A DNA stretch of 64,000 bases from DASRQK01 sp040392005 (GTDB lineage Bacteria > Bacteroidota > Bacteroidia > Sphingobacteriales > Sphingobacteriaceae): the NCBI GenBank assembly GCA_040392005.1, contig JBEBWT010000003.1, positions 1 through 64,000 of the forward strand, in the 5' to 3' direction. Position 1 is the first letter of the stretch. Every line of letters begins with the position of its first letter. Of the stretch, positions 50,777 through 60,722 are shown piece by piece. The notes under the pieces were generated by a model. The model did not search any database, was not told the DNA's origin, and was given only the letters and a program-made list of their open reading frames with translations. The position numbers and the translations under genes were made by a program.

Positions 50777-50784
50777 TATATTTG
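50777..50784 (+). promoter_or_regulatory. -7 element of the SusC/D operon
   Basis: TATATTTG exactly matches TAnnTTTG, with TTTG at 50760-50763 and TTG at 50750-50752 upstream as imperfectly spaced -33 candidates. It predicts a 5' leader of about 170 nt before susC. The whole gap 50542-50961 is very AT-rich (unlike the chromosome around it) and apart from this element and the tRNA promoter I see no gene or clear structure in it. Confidence 0.5.
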
Positions 50785-50961
50785 TATGATGAGTTTGTCG
50801 TATAGTCATATATAACAAACTTATTTGACTATTTTGATTTTGGTTAATCCAAAAGCTTGATTGTGATTTTATAAGTACTGCATGTATAAAAATATCCATA
50901 CATGGAATACGTAACTGAATATAGACTTTTTGATTCTTTTTTTTAACTTAATTTTTAACAC

Positions 50962-53900
50962 ATGAAACACAAATTACTATTTATTGTTGTGTGCTGGATG
51001 AGCTTGTTATCAGCAAGTGTAGTTCAGGCACAAACTCGGCTCGTTAGTGGGCAGGTGGTTTCTGAGGCTGATAATGTTCCGCTTAGAGGCGTTTCGGTCA
51101 GAGTAGTCGGTACGACTATTGCCGAATTGACCGATGCAAACGGGCTTTTCGCTATCAATGTACCTCAGGAATTAAATGAGCTGTCATTTACCTATTTGGG
51201 TTTTTCGACTCAATCATTTACATTGACAGGGATTCGCGCACAATCGAACATTACGATTACGCTGAGACCAGAAGCAACCGGACTTGATGAGGTAATTATC
51301 ACGGCAAGTGGTACTACTGCGCAACGTAGAGAGCTGGGAACAGCAGCTACAACGGTTACAGCCGCACAGATCGTGCAGGGTAAGGCTTCTAATATCGCTG
51401 CCTCCCTTTCGGGTAAGGTCCCCGGACTTCAGGTCAATGCGGTAAACGGTGGTCTTAATCCAAATTATCGTTTAGTTCTGCGTGGACAGCGTTCCATTAC
51501 AGGTAATAACCAGGCCCTGTTGATTTTGGACAACTTGGTTGTTCCGAACTCGTTGTTGGGTAACCTGAACCCTGAGGATATTGAAGACATGCAGGTTCTT
51601 AACGGAGCTGCTGCTGCTGCTGCCTATGGTTCTGAAGCTTCCAATGGTGCGATCGTGATCACTACCAAAAAAGGTAAGGCTGGCCGGACTCAGATCCGCT
51701 TAAGCCATACGGCAACAATGGAGCAGGTCAGTTATTATCCACAATTGCAAGACAAATTTGGTGCAGGTACGACCCCAGATGCGGTCAAAACCTATACTGC
51801 TTATGAAAATCAGCAGTATGGACCGAGGTTTGATGGATCAATGAGAGAAATTGGTAAACCACTTGAGGACGGATCTATCCAAACTATCAAGTACTCTCCA
51901 GTGAGCGATAAATATGACTTCTGGGAAGATGGTCTCTCCAATCAAACAGATTTGGTATTGACCGCTGGTGATGAACAGTCAACGTACTATATATCCGGAC
52001 AGCACTTCTCACAACTTGCGACTATGCCTGATGATCGGTATAATCGTATCTCAGTACGTGCTAATGGTACAAGGAAGTTGTATGATAATTTTTCGGTACA
52101 GTTCAGTACAAACTACATTAATAACTGGTACGATATGACTACTGCTGGCAGTAGCATTTACAATGAAATTTTACAGACTCCCGCAAATATCCCATTGACG
52201 CAGTATAAGGATTGGAAAAATGATCCTTGGGCGAATCCAAACGGTTATTATAATGAATACTATGATAATCCCTATTTCTCAGTTGGTAACTGGAGACAAT
52301 TGACCAAGAATGAGTATTTCCAGGGAAATTTGGAGTTGAACTATCAGCCTATAAAGTCAGTACCTCTGAACCTTATTTATAGAGTAGGTGTCAGCTCAAG
52401 CAATGCACAGAACAAATCGCATTCCAATAAGTTCATCTTTACGGATTATACCAAGAGCATTTCAGGTAGTTCGAAAACAGATGTGGCCGGTGCAGTGAGT
52501 GACAGCAGGAGCGGTAGCCTTCAGCTTGTATCCGAGTTGATCGCCAATTATCGTCAGAAATTGAACGATGACTTCACACTTACATTGCTGGGTGCGGGTT
52601 CTCTTAGGGATGGCCAATCCAAGAACGTAGGCGTAAGCGCATCGGGTCTTGTGATCGATGGTTTGTACAACATTAGCAATACACAGAATAATCCTGGGGC
52701 ATCAGAATCAAATTCCAGAACTCGTAGTATGTCCGTACGCGGTGAGGCTCGTCTGGGATTCAGGGATTACCTTTACCTGCACGTTACTGGACGTAATGAC
52801 TGGACTTCGGTACTGGAGTGGGAGAATAGTTCGTTTTTCTACCCTTCTGCCGACGTTTCCTTCATTGCTTCAGATGCGATCCAGGCTTTGAAAGATGCGA
52901 GCTGGTTATCCAGTTTGAAATTACGTGCGGCTTATGCATATGTGGGTAACGTAAACTTGGGTGCCTATGCGCTTAACACAACCTTCGGTCAATCTGCAGG
53001 TTATCCTTACGCAGGTAATCCAGGGTACTCTGTAGGGGGAAGTTTGGTTGCGGCCGGGCTGAAACCTGAGATTACCAAAGGGCCTGAGGCAGGGTTTGAT
53101 CTGGACTTATTCAACGGTGATATTTCCGCCGGATTGAGTTGGTATAAGACTAACACCTATAATCAGACAATTAGTGTGAGTGTATCCAGTGCTACTGGTT
53201 TTACCAGTTTGCGTACCAATATTGGTGAAGTACAGAACGAAGGTGTTGAAACATATTTGAGGGTGACCCCTATTCGTAATCCAAGTGGATTGACCGTGAG
53301 TTTGGGTGCAAACTATGCATACAATCGCAACGAAGTAATCTCACTTTCTGATGAAAGTGATGTGATGACCATTGGTAGTGCTACTGGTGCTGTGGTTGTG
53401 GCTGAGAAAGGCCAGCCATTCCCATTGATGAAGATAACCAAGTATTTGCGGGATGATCAGGGACGTGTAATTGTTGATCGCAACTCTGGCTTCCCTTCTT
53501 TTGATGGTAGCTATGAGATTGTAGGAACTTCAAATCCTCCACATATCCTGGGTACAGATCTGGAGGCTCGTTATAAAGGTTTCCGCTTCAATGCAATCAT
53601 GGAGTACCGTACAGGTCATTATGTGATGAACTCAGTAAGTACCGGTTTTGACTTTGCTGGTTCCGGTATCCGTACCGCCTGGTTCAATCGGGAGCGTTTT
53701 GTATTCCCGAATTCTTCTTACCTGGATCCGGCTACACAACAGTATGTTGCTAACACCAACATCACAACCCGTTCAGGTGGAGCAGATTTCTGGACCGATG
53801 GTACAAGGAACCGAAATGTTGGTGAGAACTATACACACTCGGCAGCATTCTGGAAGTTGAGAGAAATGTCCTTGTCTTACGAAGTTCCATTTTCATACTT

Positions 53901-54093
53901 CAAAGGATATGTAAAAGGAGCGACAGTCAGTGTTCAGGGACGGAACCTCTTTATTTGGGTACCGAAAACTAACCTTTACACAGACCCAGAGTATAGTGCA
54001 TTGGGATCAGGCAGTAATGCTGTTGGCTTTACAAGTTTAGCCCAGTCGCCACCTGCCCGTTACTTTGGTGCTACTCTGTCATTAAGTTTCTAA
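50962..54093 (+). CDS. SusC/RagA family TonB-dependent outer-membrane transporter
   Basis: A 1043-residue outer-membrane importer. Signal peptide about 1-24 (VVQAQ). A CarboxypepD_reg-like domain (about 25-110, LVSGQVVSEADNVPLRGVSV) is followed by the TonB-box/plug region with ASLSGKVPGLQVNAVNGG, LRGQRSITGNNQALLILD and AAAAAYGSEASNGAIVITTKKGKAG, then a 22-stranded barrel ending in a Phe (SLSF). It pairs with the SusD-like lipoprotein 20 bp downstream to take up oligomeric nutrients with TonB energy. Codon and base composition are more AT-rich than in the flanking genes, which could mean recent arrival or codon selection for high expression. No degrading enzyme lies beside it. Confidence 0.96.
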   Translation: MKHKLLFIVVCWMSLLSASVVQAQTRLVSGQVVSEADNVPLRGVSVRVVGTTIAELTDANGLFAINVPQELNELSFTYLGFSTQSFTLTGIRAQSNITITLRPEATGLDEVIITASGTTAQRRELGTAATTVTAAQIVQGKASNIAASLSGKVPGLQVNAVNGGLNPNYRLVLRGQRSITGNNQALLILDNLVVPNSLLGNLNPEDIEDMQVLNGAAAAAAYGSEASNGAIVITTKKGKAGRTQIRLSHTATMEQVSYYPQLQDKFGAGTTPDAVKTYTAYENQQYGPRFDGSMREIGKPLEDGSIQTIKYSPVSDKYDFWEDGLSNQTDLVLTAGDEQSTYYISGQHFSQLATMPDDRYNRISVRANGTRKLYDNFSVQFSTNYINNWYDMTTAGSSIYNEILQTPANIPLTQYKDWKNDPWANPNGYYNEYYDNPYFSVGNWRQLTKNEYFQGNLELNYQPIKSVPLNLIYRVGVSSSNAQNKSHSNKFIFTDYTKSISGSSKTDVAGAVSDSRSGSLQLVSELIANYRQKLNDDFTLTLLGAGSLRDGQSKNVGVSASGLVIDGLYNISNTQNNPGASESNSRTRSMSVRGEARLGFRDYLYLHVTGRNDWTSVLEWENSSFFYPSADVSFIASDAIQALKDASWLSSLKLRAAYAYVGNVNLGAYALNTTFGQSAGYPYAGNPGYSVGGSLVAAGLKPEITKGPEAGFDLDLFNGDISAGLSWYKTNTYNQTISVSVSSATGFTSLRTNIGEVQNEGVETYLRVTPIRNPSGLTVSLGANYAYNRNEVISLSDESDVMTIGSATGAVVVAEKGQPFPLMKITKYLRDDQGRVIVDRNSGFPSFDGSYEIVGTSNPPHILGTDLEARYKGFRFNAIMEYRTGHYVMNSVSTGFDFAGSGIRTAWFNRERFVFPNSSYLDPATQQYVANTNITTRSGGADFWTDGTRNRNVGENYTHSAAFWKLREMSLSYEVPFSYFKGYVKGATVSVQGRNLFIWVPKTNLYTDPEYSALGSGSNAVGFTSLAQSPPARYFGATLSLSF

Positions 54094-54113
54094 TTTTAAA
54101 CTAAGAAAAAGTA

Positions 54114-55715
54114 ATGAAAAAATATTTCAATATAGCAATTGCGATGTTGATTGCTGCTGGGCTTTCAACGTCCTGTAAGGATTATTTGGATATCAATGAT
54201 AATCCAAACTCTGCGACCTTCGTGGAGCCGCAACTGGTGCTGCCTACTGCCATTGTGAGATCGGCTAGTTTGGCGCATACTTACAATACCTATGGTGGTT
54301 CTTTAAATGGGTACATTGCCAATGCGGGGGGATTCTCAGGCTTTGGAAACCTGCTTACCTATAGTTTTACTCCAGGGACACATTCGGCTTGGGGTACTGC
54401 ATACGACAATTTATTGGACTACAAATATGTGCTTGATGGCACTGCGGATGATAGTAACTTGGCTAATTTTCAGGCCATTGCAAAAATCATGACCGTGTTG
54501 GAGTACAGTAGATTGGTAGATCAGCATGGTGATGTTCCTTATACAGAAGCACTACAGGGAAGTGCAAATCTTACACCTGCTTACGACAGTGCACCGAGTA
54601 TTTATGAGGATATCATCAACCAACTTGATGAGGCTGTTCAGATTATTGACAATGCATCCTTTCCTTTGACCCTGAATGCGGCTTCTGACCCGATGTTTGC
54701 AGGGGATATGACGAAATGGAAACAATTTGCCAATACATTAAAGTTGCGATTACTGATTCGTGTGAGTGCATCTTCCGAATTATCTGGTTTTGCTTCTCAG
54801 AAATTAGCTTCGTTTAATAACAGTTTAGGTTTGATCACGGAGGATGCTATGGTCAATCCGGGGTATGAAAATCAATCAGGTAAAGTTAATCCTACTTGGG
54901 GCGCCTGGGGATACACCACTACTGGTAACGTAGCTACTTCATCTCGTGTACCGACTTATTATGTCTATGGTTACTATGATGGTACTAAGATATCTGACAA
55001 TTATAGAGGCGGAAAAATCTATAATGATTTTGGAAACTCGAGTCGCCCAACTCCGCTTAATCAATTGGGTGTGGAGGGTAATAATCCTCCAATTCGTGCC
55101 GGTTTTTCACCTTGGTTCAATAGTAATACGGCCAATACGGAGACTGACGGTGTCGTAAAGGGACCTGGTCAGGGACGGCCTATCATCCTGTTGGCTGAGG
55201 CTCACTTCTTGAAAGCAGAAGCTCAGTTGAAAGGCCTAATCCCGGGTGATGCACAGGTGAGTTTTGATGAAGGCATTAAAGCGTCTTTTAGATATTTGGC
55301 GAAGAATGCGAATGATGCTGTTCCTACAGGTTTTAATGCTAACACCCTGTTGGCCGATTATAAAAACTCTAATTCTTCCAATTATTTGGTGCAGTTTTCT
55401 ACTTATACTGAGCAAGGCGGAGGAACGGTCCCTACGACCACTGCGCAGAAGCTTGAAGCAATTATAACGCAGAAATACATTGCCTTCAATATGATCACTG
55501 GTGAAGAAGCTTGGAATGACTATAGGAGGACTGGATATCCGGTGACCACTCCCGGAGGTGGTAGGTACAATGATATGGCCTCTACAACTTCAGTAGCGAC
55601 TACGCCAGATCGGTTGCCAACATTGCTAAAATATCCACAATCTGAGTATGATTATAACTCTGGAAATGTACGTGACGTTAATCATTTTGGGGATAAGATT
55701 TTTTGGGCTAAATAA
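54114..55715 (+). CDS. SusD/RagB-like nutrient-binding lipoprotein (SusD-like_2)
   Basis: A 533-residue surface lipoprotein that forms the lid on the SusC barrel. Lipobox STSC with Cys at residue 21. The DYLDINDNPNSAT start and the SusD-like_2 pattern (TPR-like helices such as AIAKIMTVLEYSRLVDQHGDVPYTEAL, given here in part as YSRLVDQHGDVPYTEAL) place it in the group of PF12771, often linked to peptides or other non-starch nutrients, though this is not decisive. It lies between susC and a DUF1735 gene. Confidence 0.95.
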   Translation: MKKYFNIAIAMLIAAGLSTSCKDYLDINDNPNSATFVEPQLVLPTAIVRSASLAHTYNTYGGSLNGYIANAGGFSGFGNLLTYSFTPGTHSAWGTAYDNLLDYKYVLDGTADDSNLANFQAIAKIMTVLEYSRLVDQHGDVPYTEALQGSANLTPAYDSAPSIYEDIINQLDEAVQIIDNASFPLTLNAASDPMFAGDMTKWKQFANTLKLRLLIRVSASSELSGFASQKLASFNNSLGLITEDAMVNPGYENQSGKVNPTWGAWGYTTTGNVATSSRVPTYYVYGYYDGTKISDNYRGGKIYNDFGNSSRPTPLNQLGVEGNNPPIRAGFSPWFNSNTANTETDGVVKGPGQGRPIILLAEAHFLKAEAQLKGLIPGDAQVSFDEGIKASFRYLAKNANDAVPTGFNANTLLADYKNSNSSNYLVQFSTYTEQGGGTVPTTTAQKLEAIITQKYIAFNMITGEEAWNDYRRTGYPVTTPGGGRYNDMASTTSVATTPDRLPTLLKYPQSEYDYNSGNVRDVNHFGDKIFWAK

Positions 55716-55728
55716 ATAAGAGAGTAAC

Positions 55729-56565
55729 ATGAAAAATATATTAAAATTACTAACTGTGTTTGTTTTTTCAGTGGCTCTGACGAGCTGTCTGAAGGACGAG
55801 AAATACGCATTGGATCCTTCGGGTTCCCATAATGTAGTCGAGTTTTACAATGTGACCGCACCTTTTTCTGCATATACTGCTAAGTATGTAGAATACATCC
55901 CTAAAACTTTTGAGAACGTCCCGACAGACGAATTCATGATAGGGGTGAATTGGGCCGGTCCGGAGGACTTTGCGACAACTGATATTATTGTCACTATTGC
56001 CCCAGCTCCAGAAGCTGCAACAGATGCGGGCTATGTTCAGTTGGATCCTTCTTTGTATTCAATGCCGACAACTGTGACCATAAAAAAAGGAGAGAAGTTT
56101 GCTTTGATTCCCGTTAGTGTAAAGCCAAGTGCTTTTAATGGAGATTTGCCAAATGCACTTGCGGTAAAGATAACCAATACTTCACATGGCGTGATTAGTG
56201 GTAATGTTGGTATAGCAATTTTTAGCTTGCCGGTCAAGAACCCTTGGGATGGTAAATACACATACCAATCAGCACCAACGCAAACTTTGATGCCAAACTG
56301 GACGGCTAATATTGAATTGAGAACTATCAATGCAACCAGAGTCCGTATGGCACCAGGTTTGGTGGGTTATTACAGCAATCAGGTTGATTTGGTAGTTGAT
56401 AGGGTTACTAATCAAGTGACTGTAGAAATGACTACCTTGTTGCCTATTGCTACTGATCCTTCCAGTCATTATGATCCTGCAACGAAAACTTTTCATTTGA
56501 AATGGACATCGGGTGGGGGTAATCGTTATTTTGAAGAAACGTTGACTTACACTGGACCAAGATAA
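55729..56565 (+). CDS. DUF1735 (BT_3987-like) surface lipoprotein
   Basis: A 278-residue lipoprotein, lipobox LTSC with Cys20. Residues about 35-165 form the DUF1735 beta-sandwich, and about 170-278 the following beta-rich domain (DUF4361-like, NPWDGKYTYQSAP onward). Such proteins accompany SusCD pairs as extra surface binding proteins, bringing nutrients to the transporter. It is 13 bp after susD, and the operon ends in a perfect terminator. Confidence 0.88.
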   Translation: MKNILKLLTVFVFSVALTSCLKDEKYALDPSGSHNVVEFYNVTAPFSAYTAKYVEYIPKTFENVPTDEFMIGVNWAGPEDFATTDIIVTIAPAPEAATDAGYVQLDPSLYSMPTTVTIKKGEKFALIPVSVKPSAFNGDLPNALAVKITNTSHGVISGNVGIAIFSLPVKNPWDGKYTYQSAPTQTLMPNWTANIELRTINATRVRMAPGLVGYYSNQVDLVVDRVTNQVTVEMTTLLPIATDPSSHYDPATKTFHLKWTSGGGNRYFEETLTYTGPR

Positions 56566-56603
56566 TTCTGCGAATAGGAATTCTCCTAATCCTGAATTTT
56601 GGC

Positions 56604-56641
56604 AAAGGCTGCCTCAAATGAAAATTTGAGGCAGCCTTTTT
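56604..56641 (+). terminator. Terminator of the SusC/D operon
   Basis: AAAGGCTGCCTCAAAT (56604-56619) and its exact inverse complement (56624-56639) with a GAAA tetraloop and T-rich end. The A-start on the other side makes it usable for both strands. The following 143 bp to 56784 show no gene. Confidence 0.92.
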
Positions 56642-56784
56642 ATGTGCTTCAACCTTTATGTGTTACAGGGTTTTTCAGACATACACAATGTGATCGGAAA
56701 ATTATATGGTTTCGGGTATGCTGTCCTTGAAAGGTCTAAAACAGTATTAATCTGGGGGCGATGAATATTCGTTGGCTCGGATTA

Positions 56785-57441
56785 TCAATAATCCAGCAGA
56801 AAGACATAAAGCTCCCGCGGGCCATGGGCGCCTAAGACCAGGGTCTTTTCTATATCGGCGGTCCGGCTGGGACCGGTGATCAATGACACCGAAGAAGGCA
56901 GGGTGCGTCCGTATTTTTTCTTCAACAGCTCCATCCCATCCCGGATATCCGGCAACAATTGGTTGGAATGGGCGATGACGACATGTATGGGGGCAAAGCT
57001 GCTGAGCCGGCGGCCGGCGGCATTGGCACTGCTGACCAGTACACTGCCGTTGCGGGCAATCAGGGCTTCGCAGGTGGTGATGCTCATTTCCAGGGCTGCC
57101 AGGTCCTGATCGGTCTTATAATAGGGCAATTCGTAGCGATCCATGATCTCCTGTAAGGGAAGCTCCCAGACATGGATTTTACGGAGTCCTTTCTGCTCAA
57201 TCAGCGTGAGCAGATTTTCCATCAATTGCAGTTCACTTTCGCAGTAAACGAAATGGCCGGCATTTTCAGTGAGTTTTTCAGCAAAAAGAACAGGGAGAGG
57301 GGTCTGATCGGCCCGGTACAGGGGCGCGTCCTCAAACTGGGGATATGGATTTTCCCTTTTTTGAAGCAGCGCCTGCCGTATTTTTTTGAGCATCCGCTCC
57401 CTGGCTGTTGTATTCCCGGTATTCTTCCCCATCAAAGACAA
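56785..57441 (-). CDS. LUD domain protein (LutC/YkgG family)
   Basis: A 218-residue LutC-like protein with the LUD fold: ITTCEALIARNGSVLVSSA and the C-terminal SLITGPSRTADIEKTLVLGAHGPREL are characteristic. LutC is part of the LutABC lactate utilisation complex in Bacillus, but lutA and lutB are not here. In Bacteroidota an orphan copy regularly follows ftsH, as it does here (4 bp after the ftsH stop), so its role is probably different and unknown. Confidence 0.88.
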   Translation of the reverse strand: MSLMGKNTGNTTARERMLKKIRQALLQKRENPYPQFEDAPLYRADQTPLPVLFAEKLTENAGHFVYCESELQLMENLLTLIEQKGLRKIHVWELPLQEIMDRYELPYYKTDQDLAALEMSITTCEALIARNGSVLVSSANAAGRRLSSFAPIHVVIAHSNQLLPDIRDGMELLKKKYGRTLPSSVSLITGPSRTADIEKTLVLGAHGPRELYVFLLDY

Positions 57442-57445
57442 TTTG

Positions 57446-59488
57446 TCAAAGAGTCGTGTCGCTCACCCCGTCATGCTGCAGGTTTTCAGCAGCCGGTGTC
57501 TGATCGGCATCCTCCAGATCATTGCCATTCACAAACTCATCATAGGTCGTGCGGTGATCAAATGGGCGTTTGCCCAGGATCTCTTCCAGATCCGACTGGA
57601 ACAGGATTTCCTTTTCAAGCAGTTTTTCAGCCAGCGCGATCAGACCGTTCTGATTTTCCAGCAACAGGGCTTTGGTTTTCCCATAGATCTCAGTGATCAG
57701 CGTTCGTACTTCCCCGTCGATCAGTTCGGCGGTTTTCTCGGAATAAGGCTTTTGAAACTGTGTTTCCTGGCTCTCATTGAAGGAGACATTTCCCACCTTA
57801 TCGTTCATCCCATACACCGTCACCATCGCATAGGCCAATTTGGTAATCCGCTCCAGGTCATTCTGTGCCCCGGTCGAAATTTTACCAAAGGTAATATCTT
57901 CTGCTACCCGTCCCCCCATGGTCATGCACATGCCGTCCACCAATTGCTCGGTGGTATAAAGAAACTGCTCTTTGGGCAGGTATTGGGCGTAACCCAGTGC
58001 AGCAACCCCACGGGGCACGATAGACACCTTGACCAGTGGATCCGCATGTTCCAGGAACCAGCCGGCAATCGCGTGTCCGGCCTCATGATAAGCTACGATC
58101 CGTTTCTCTTCCGGTGAGATGATTTTATTTTTCTTCTCCAGACCTCCGATCACCCGGTCAATGGCGTCATGGAAATCCTGCATACCGATGGCTTCCTTAT
58201 TGCGGCGGGCCGCGATCAACGCCGCCTCATTACACACATTGGCGATCTCGGCCCCTGCAAAACCAGGAGTCTGTGCCGATAATTTCTTGGGATCTACCTC
58301 CGCAGCCAGTTTGAGGGGTTTCAGGTGCACTTTGAAAATCTGCTCCCGACCCACCAGATCCGGTTTGTCGATCGAAATCTGCCTGTCAAAACGTCCGGGG
58401 CGCAGCAGAGCCGAGTCCAGTACATCCGGCCGGTTGGTAGCCGCCATAATGATAATGCCCGAATCCGTTCCGAATCCATCCATCTCCACCAGCAATTGAT
58501 TGAGCGTATTTTCCCGTTCATCATTGCCCCCCATCACCGAATTTTTTCCACGGGCCCGCCCGATGGCATCGATCTCATCAATAAAGATAATGCAGGGGGC
58601 CTTGTCTTTGGCCTGGCGGAATAAATCCCGCACCCGCGAGGCACCCACTCCCACAAACATTTCCACAAAATCCGAACCCGACAGAGAGAAGAACGGCACC
58701 TGCGCTTCACCGGCCACCGCTTTGGCCAACAGGGTCTTACCAGTCCCCGGTGAGCCGACCAGCAGTGCCCCTTTGGGGATCTTACCCCCCAGATTGGTGT
58801 ATTTCTTTGGATTTTTCAGGAAATCCACAATTTCCATCACCTCCTGTTTTGCTTCCTCCAGGCCGGCCACATCGTTGAAAGTAATCGCAACCTGGGCTTC
58901 CTTGTCAAACAAAGTGGCCTTTGACTTCCCGATATTGAAAATCTGGCCACCGCCGCCACCGCCGCCACCCATTCTCCGCATGATAAAGATCCAGAAAAAC
59001 AGGATCAGCAATAGGGGCAGCATCAGCGAAAACAACCAGCCTGTCCAGGCGTTGGAGCGGTCTTCCAATTTGAGCGGGACCCGTTCGCTACTCTCAATAC
59101 CTTCCTGATCCGCATTCAGTTTTCTTTCCAGCGCCTCATAAGAACCGTCTGTAAACGTATATTGAGGGCCTGTGCTTGGCGACAGGCTCAGACGGTTGTC
59201 CGAAGGCCTTACCTCACTGTATTTTTCATCGTTCAGACGATCTTTCTTGATAAACACTTCGACAAACCATAAATCATTGCGTTTATAAGCGATCAAATTG
59301 TCCACATCACCGCTTCTCAGCAGATCACTTTCAAATTCCTGATAGGTGATCTGCTTGGCTTTGTCATCACTGAACAAAAAATTAAGGGACAAAAATCCCA
59401 GTAACATAGCCAGCCAAAGCCACATGATATTGAATCGTGGTGGTTTTGGTGTTATTTTCTTCGTTGGCACTTTCTTCATGCGTTCCAT
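57446..59488 (-). CDS. ftsH: ATP-dependent zinc metalloprotease FtsH
   Basis: Membrane-anchored AAA+ protease for quality control of membrane and regulatory proteins. From the ATG at 59488 (680 residues; ATG 59479 is equally possible, while the open frame to 59554 would run into rsfS). Membrane helices lie at about 22-40 and 145-165. Walker A is GSPGTGKT, Walker B CIIFIDEIDAIG, and the second region of homology contains ATNRPDVLDSALLRPGRFDR. The zinc motif is HEAGH in VAYHEAGHAIAGW. A Gly-rich run (MGGGGGGGGQIFN) follows the second membrane helix. Between rsfS and the LUD gene. Confidence 0.97.
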   Translation of the reverse strand: MERMKKVPTKKITPKPPRFNIMWLWLAMLLGFLSLNFLFSDDKAKQITYQEFESDLLRSGDVDNLIAYKRNDLWFVEVFIKKDRLNDEKYSEVRPSDNRLSLSPSTGPQYTFTDGSYEALERKLNADQEGIESSERVPLKLEDRSNAWTGWLFSLMLPLLLILFFWIFIMRRMGGGGGGGGQIFNIGKSKATLFDKEAQVAITFNDVAGLEEAKQEVMEIVDFLKNPKKYTNLGGKIPKGALLVGSPGTGKTLLAKAVAGEAQVPFFSLSGSDFVEMFVGVGASRVRDLFRQAKDKAPCIIFIDEIDAIGRARGKNSVMGGNDERENTLNQLLVEMDGFGTDSGIIIMAATNRPDVLDSALLRPGRFDRQISIDKPDLVGREQIFKVHLKPLKLAAEVDPKKLSAQTPGFAGAEIANVCNEAALIAARRNKEAIGMQDFHDAIDRVIGGLEKKNKIISPEEKRIVAYHEAGHAIAGWFLEHADPLVKVSIVPRGVAALGYAQYLPKEQFLYTTEQLVDGMCMTMGGRVAEDITFGKISTGAQNDLERITKLAYAMVTVYGMNDKVGNVSFNESQETQFQKPYSEKTAELIDGEVRTLITEIYGKTKALLLENQNGLIALAEKLLEKEILFQSDLEEILGKRPFDHRTTYDEFVNGNDLEDADQTPAAENLQHDGVSDTTL

Positions 59489-59514
59489 TCTAATTTTAAT
59501 TTTTTTATATCGCC

Positions 59515-59889
59515 TCAGGCACTCTTGAAATATTGTATTTCGGCATCGCCCCACAGTTCCTCTATCCCATAATGCTGACGTTTTTCGGTTTTGAAAATAT
59601 GGACGACCACGTCAATATAATCCAGCAGCACCCATTCGCCCTGCTCCATTCCCTCTTTCCTCCAGGGATCCTGTTTCAGGGCTTTGTAAACCTCTTCTTC
59701 AACACTTTTTGCGATGGCATTGACCTGAGTGGTAGAATCGGCATGGCAAATCACAAAATAATCGGTCACGGACCCTTTCAATGCACGTAAATCGAGCCTG
59801 ACAATCTCATTTCCCTTTTTTTCCTGGATTCCGTACACAATGATGTCAGACAATTGCGCAGAAAAGCTTTCAATTTTGTTTTTTACCAT
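59515..59889 (-). CDS. rsfS: Ribosome silencing factor RsfS
   Basis: A 124-residue RsfS/Iojap protein that binds L14 and stops subunit joining in starvation. The signature DYFVICHADSTTQVNAIAKSV, then EGMEQGEWVLLDYIDVVVHIF, is intact. It is 26 bp upstream of ftsH and diverges from birA. Confidence 0.95.
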   Translation of the reverse strand: MVKNKIESFSAQLSDIIVYGIQEKKGNEIVRLDLRALKGSVTDYFVICHADSTTQVNAIAKSVEEEVYKALKQDPWRKEGMEQGEWVLLDYIDVVVHIFKTEKRQHYGIEELWGDAEIQYFKSA

Positions 59890-59901
59890 TAAAAAATATT
59901 A

Positions 59902-59909
59902 TAGTTTTG
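59902..59909 (+). promoter_or_regulatory. -7 element for birA
   Basis: TAGTTTTG matches TAnnTTTG and lies 32 bp before the TTG start of birA, in the 52-bp divergent gap with rsfS. Confidence 0.4.
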
Positions 59910-59941
59910 AAGCGATATTACCTCGCTAAAATAACAATATA

Positions 59942-60715
59942 TTGCAAAATAACACATTTTCCGGCGGATTTGTCGGGCGAAATCTGATCACCCTGCCTTC
60001 GGTACCATCCACCAATGACTATTTGAAGGAAAGATTGTCAAAATCTGCGCCATTTCCCGAAGGGACTGTTATAATGGCAGTCCATCAGTTTGCCGGCAAG
60101 GGTCAGCAGGGAGCTATCTGGGAAAGTGAAGCAGGAAAAAACCTGACTTTCAGCCTGCTGCTCAATCCAGTTTCCACTGCGCCCGGCCATCAGTTTGCGT
60201 TGACGGTAGTGGTGAGCCTGGCCCTGGTCGAATTCCTGGAAAAGCTACTGCCCGGGCATCAGGTGCAGATCAAATGGCCCAATGATATTTATGTGGATGG
60301 CAGAAAGATAGCAGGTATCCTGATCGAAAACATCCTTTCTGGCAGACGCTGGAAGCATGCGATCATCGGGATCGGGATGAATGTCAATCAAACCGTATTC
60401 CCGGAAGCCATCAGTGACCGGATCACTTCTCTGCGTTTACTGACCGGTGAAGAGTATGTGCTGACTGATCTCCTGACCGGAATATGTGCTGCCATCGAAT
60501 CCAATTACGAGGGACTTGAGCTCTCCGCGACTTCCTGGCTACTCGGACAATATGTCAAAAAGCTATACCGCTATGATCAGGAGGCAGTCTATCTGCTCGA
60601 TGGGGTGCCGGTCAGCGGCAAGATCTCCGGGGTCACCATGCAGGGGAGGCTGCAACTGGATTTTAACGGGCATGTAGTCGATTTCGGCATCAAAGAAGTG
60701 CAGTTTACTCTTTGA
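59942..60715 (+). CDS. birA: Biotin-[acetyl-CoA-carboxylase] ligase
   Basis: A 257-residue biotin protein ligase without the N-terminal DNA-binding domain, so not a repressor. Active-site pattern STNDYLKERL, HQFAGKGQQGAIWESEAGKN (biotin-binding loop, equivalent of GRGRRGR), IKWPNDIYVDGRKIAGILIE and the C-terminal SH3-like part. The start is TTG at 59942; the first ATG in frame would cut off the fold. Confidence 0.9.
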   Translation: MQNNTFSGGFVGRNLITLPSVPSTNDYLKERLSKSAPFPEGTVIMAVHQFAGKGQQGAIWESEAGKNLTFSLLLNPVSTAPGHQFALTVVVSLALVEFLEKLLPGHQVQIKWPNDIYVDGRKIAGILIENILSGRRWKHAIIGIGMNVNQTVFPEAISDRITSLRLLTGEEYVLTDLLTGICAAIESNYEGLELSATSWLLGQYVKKLYRYDQEAVYLLDGVPVSGKISGVTMQGRLQLDFNGHVVDFGIKEVQFTL

Positions 60716-60722
60716 AATCCTT

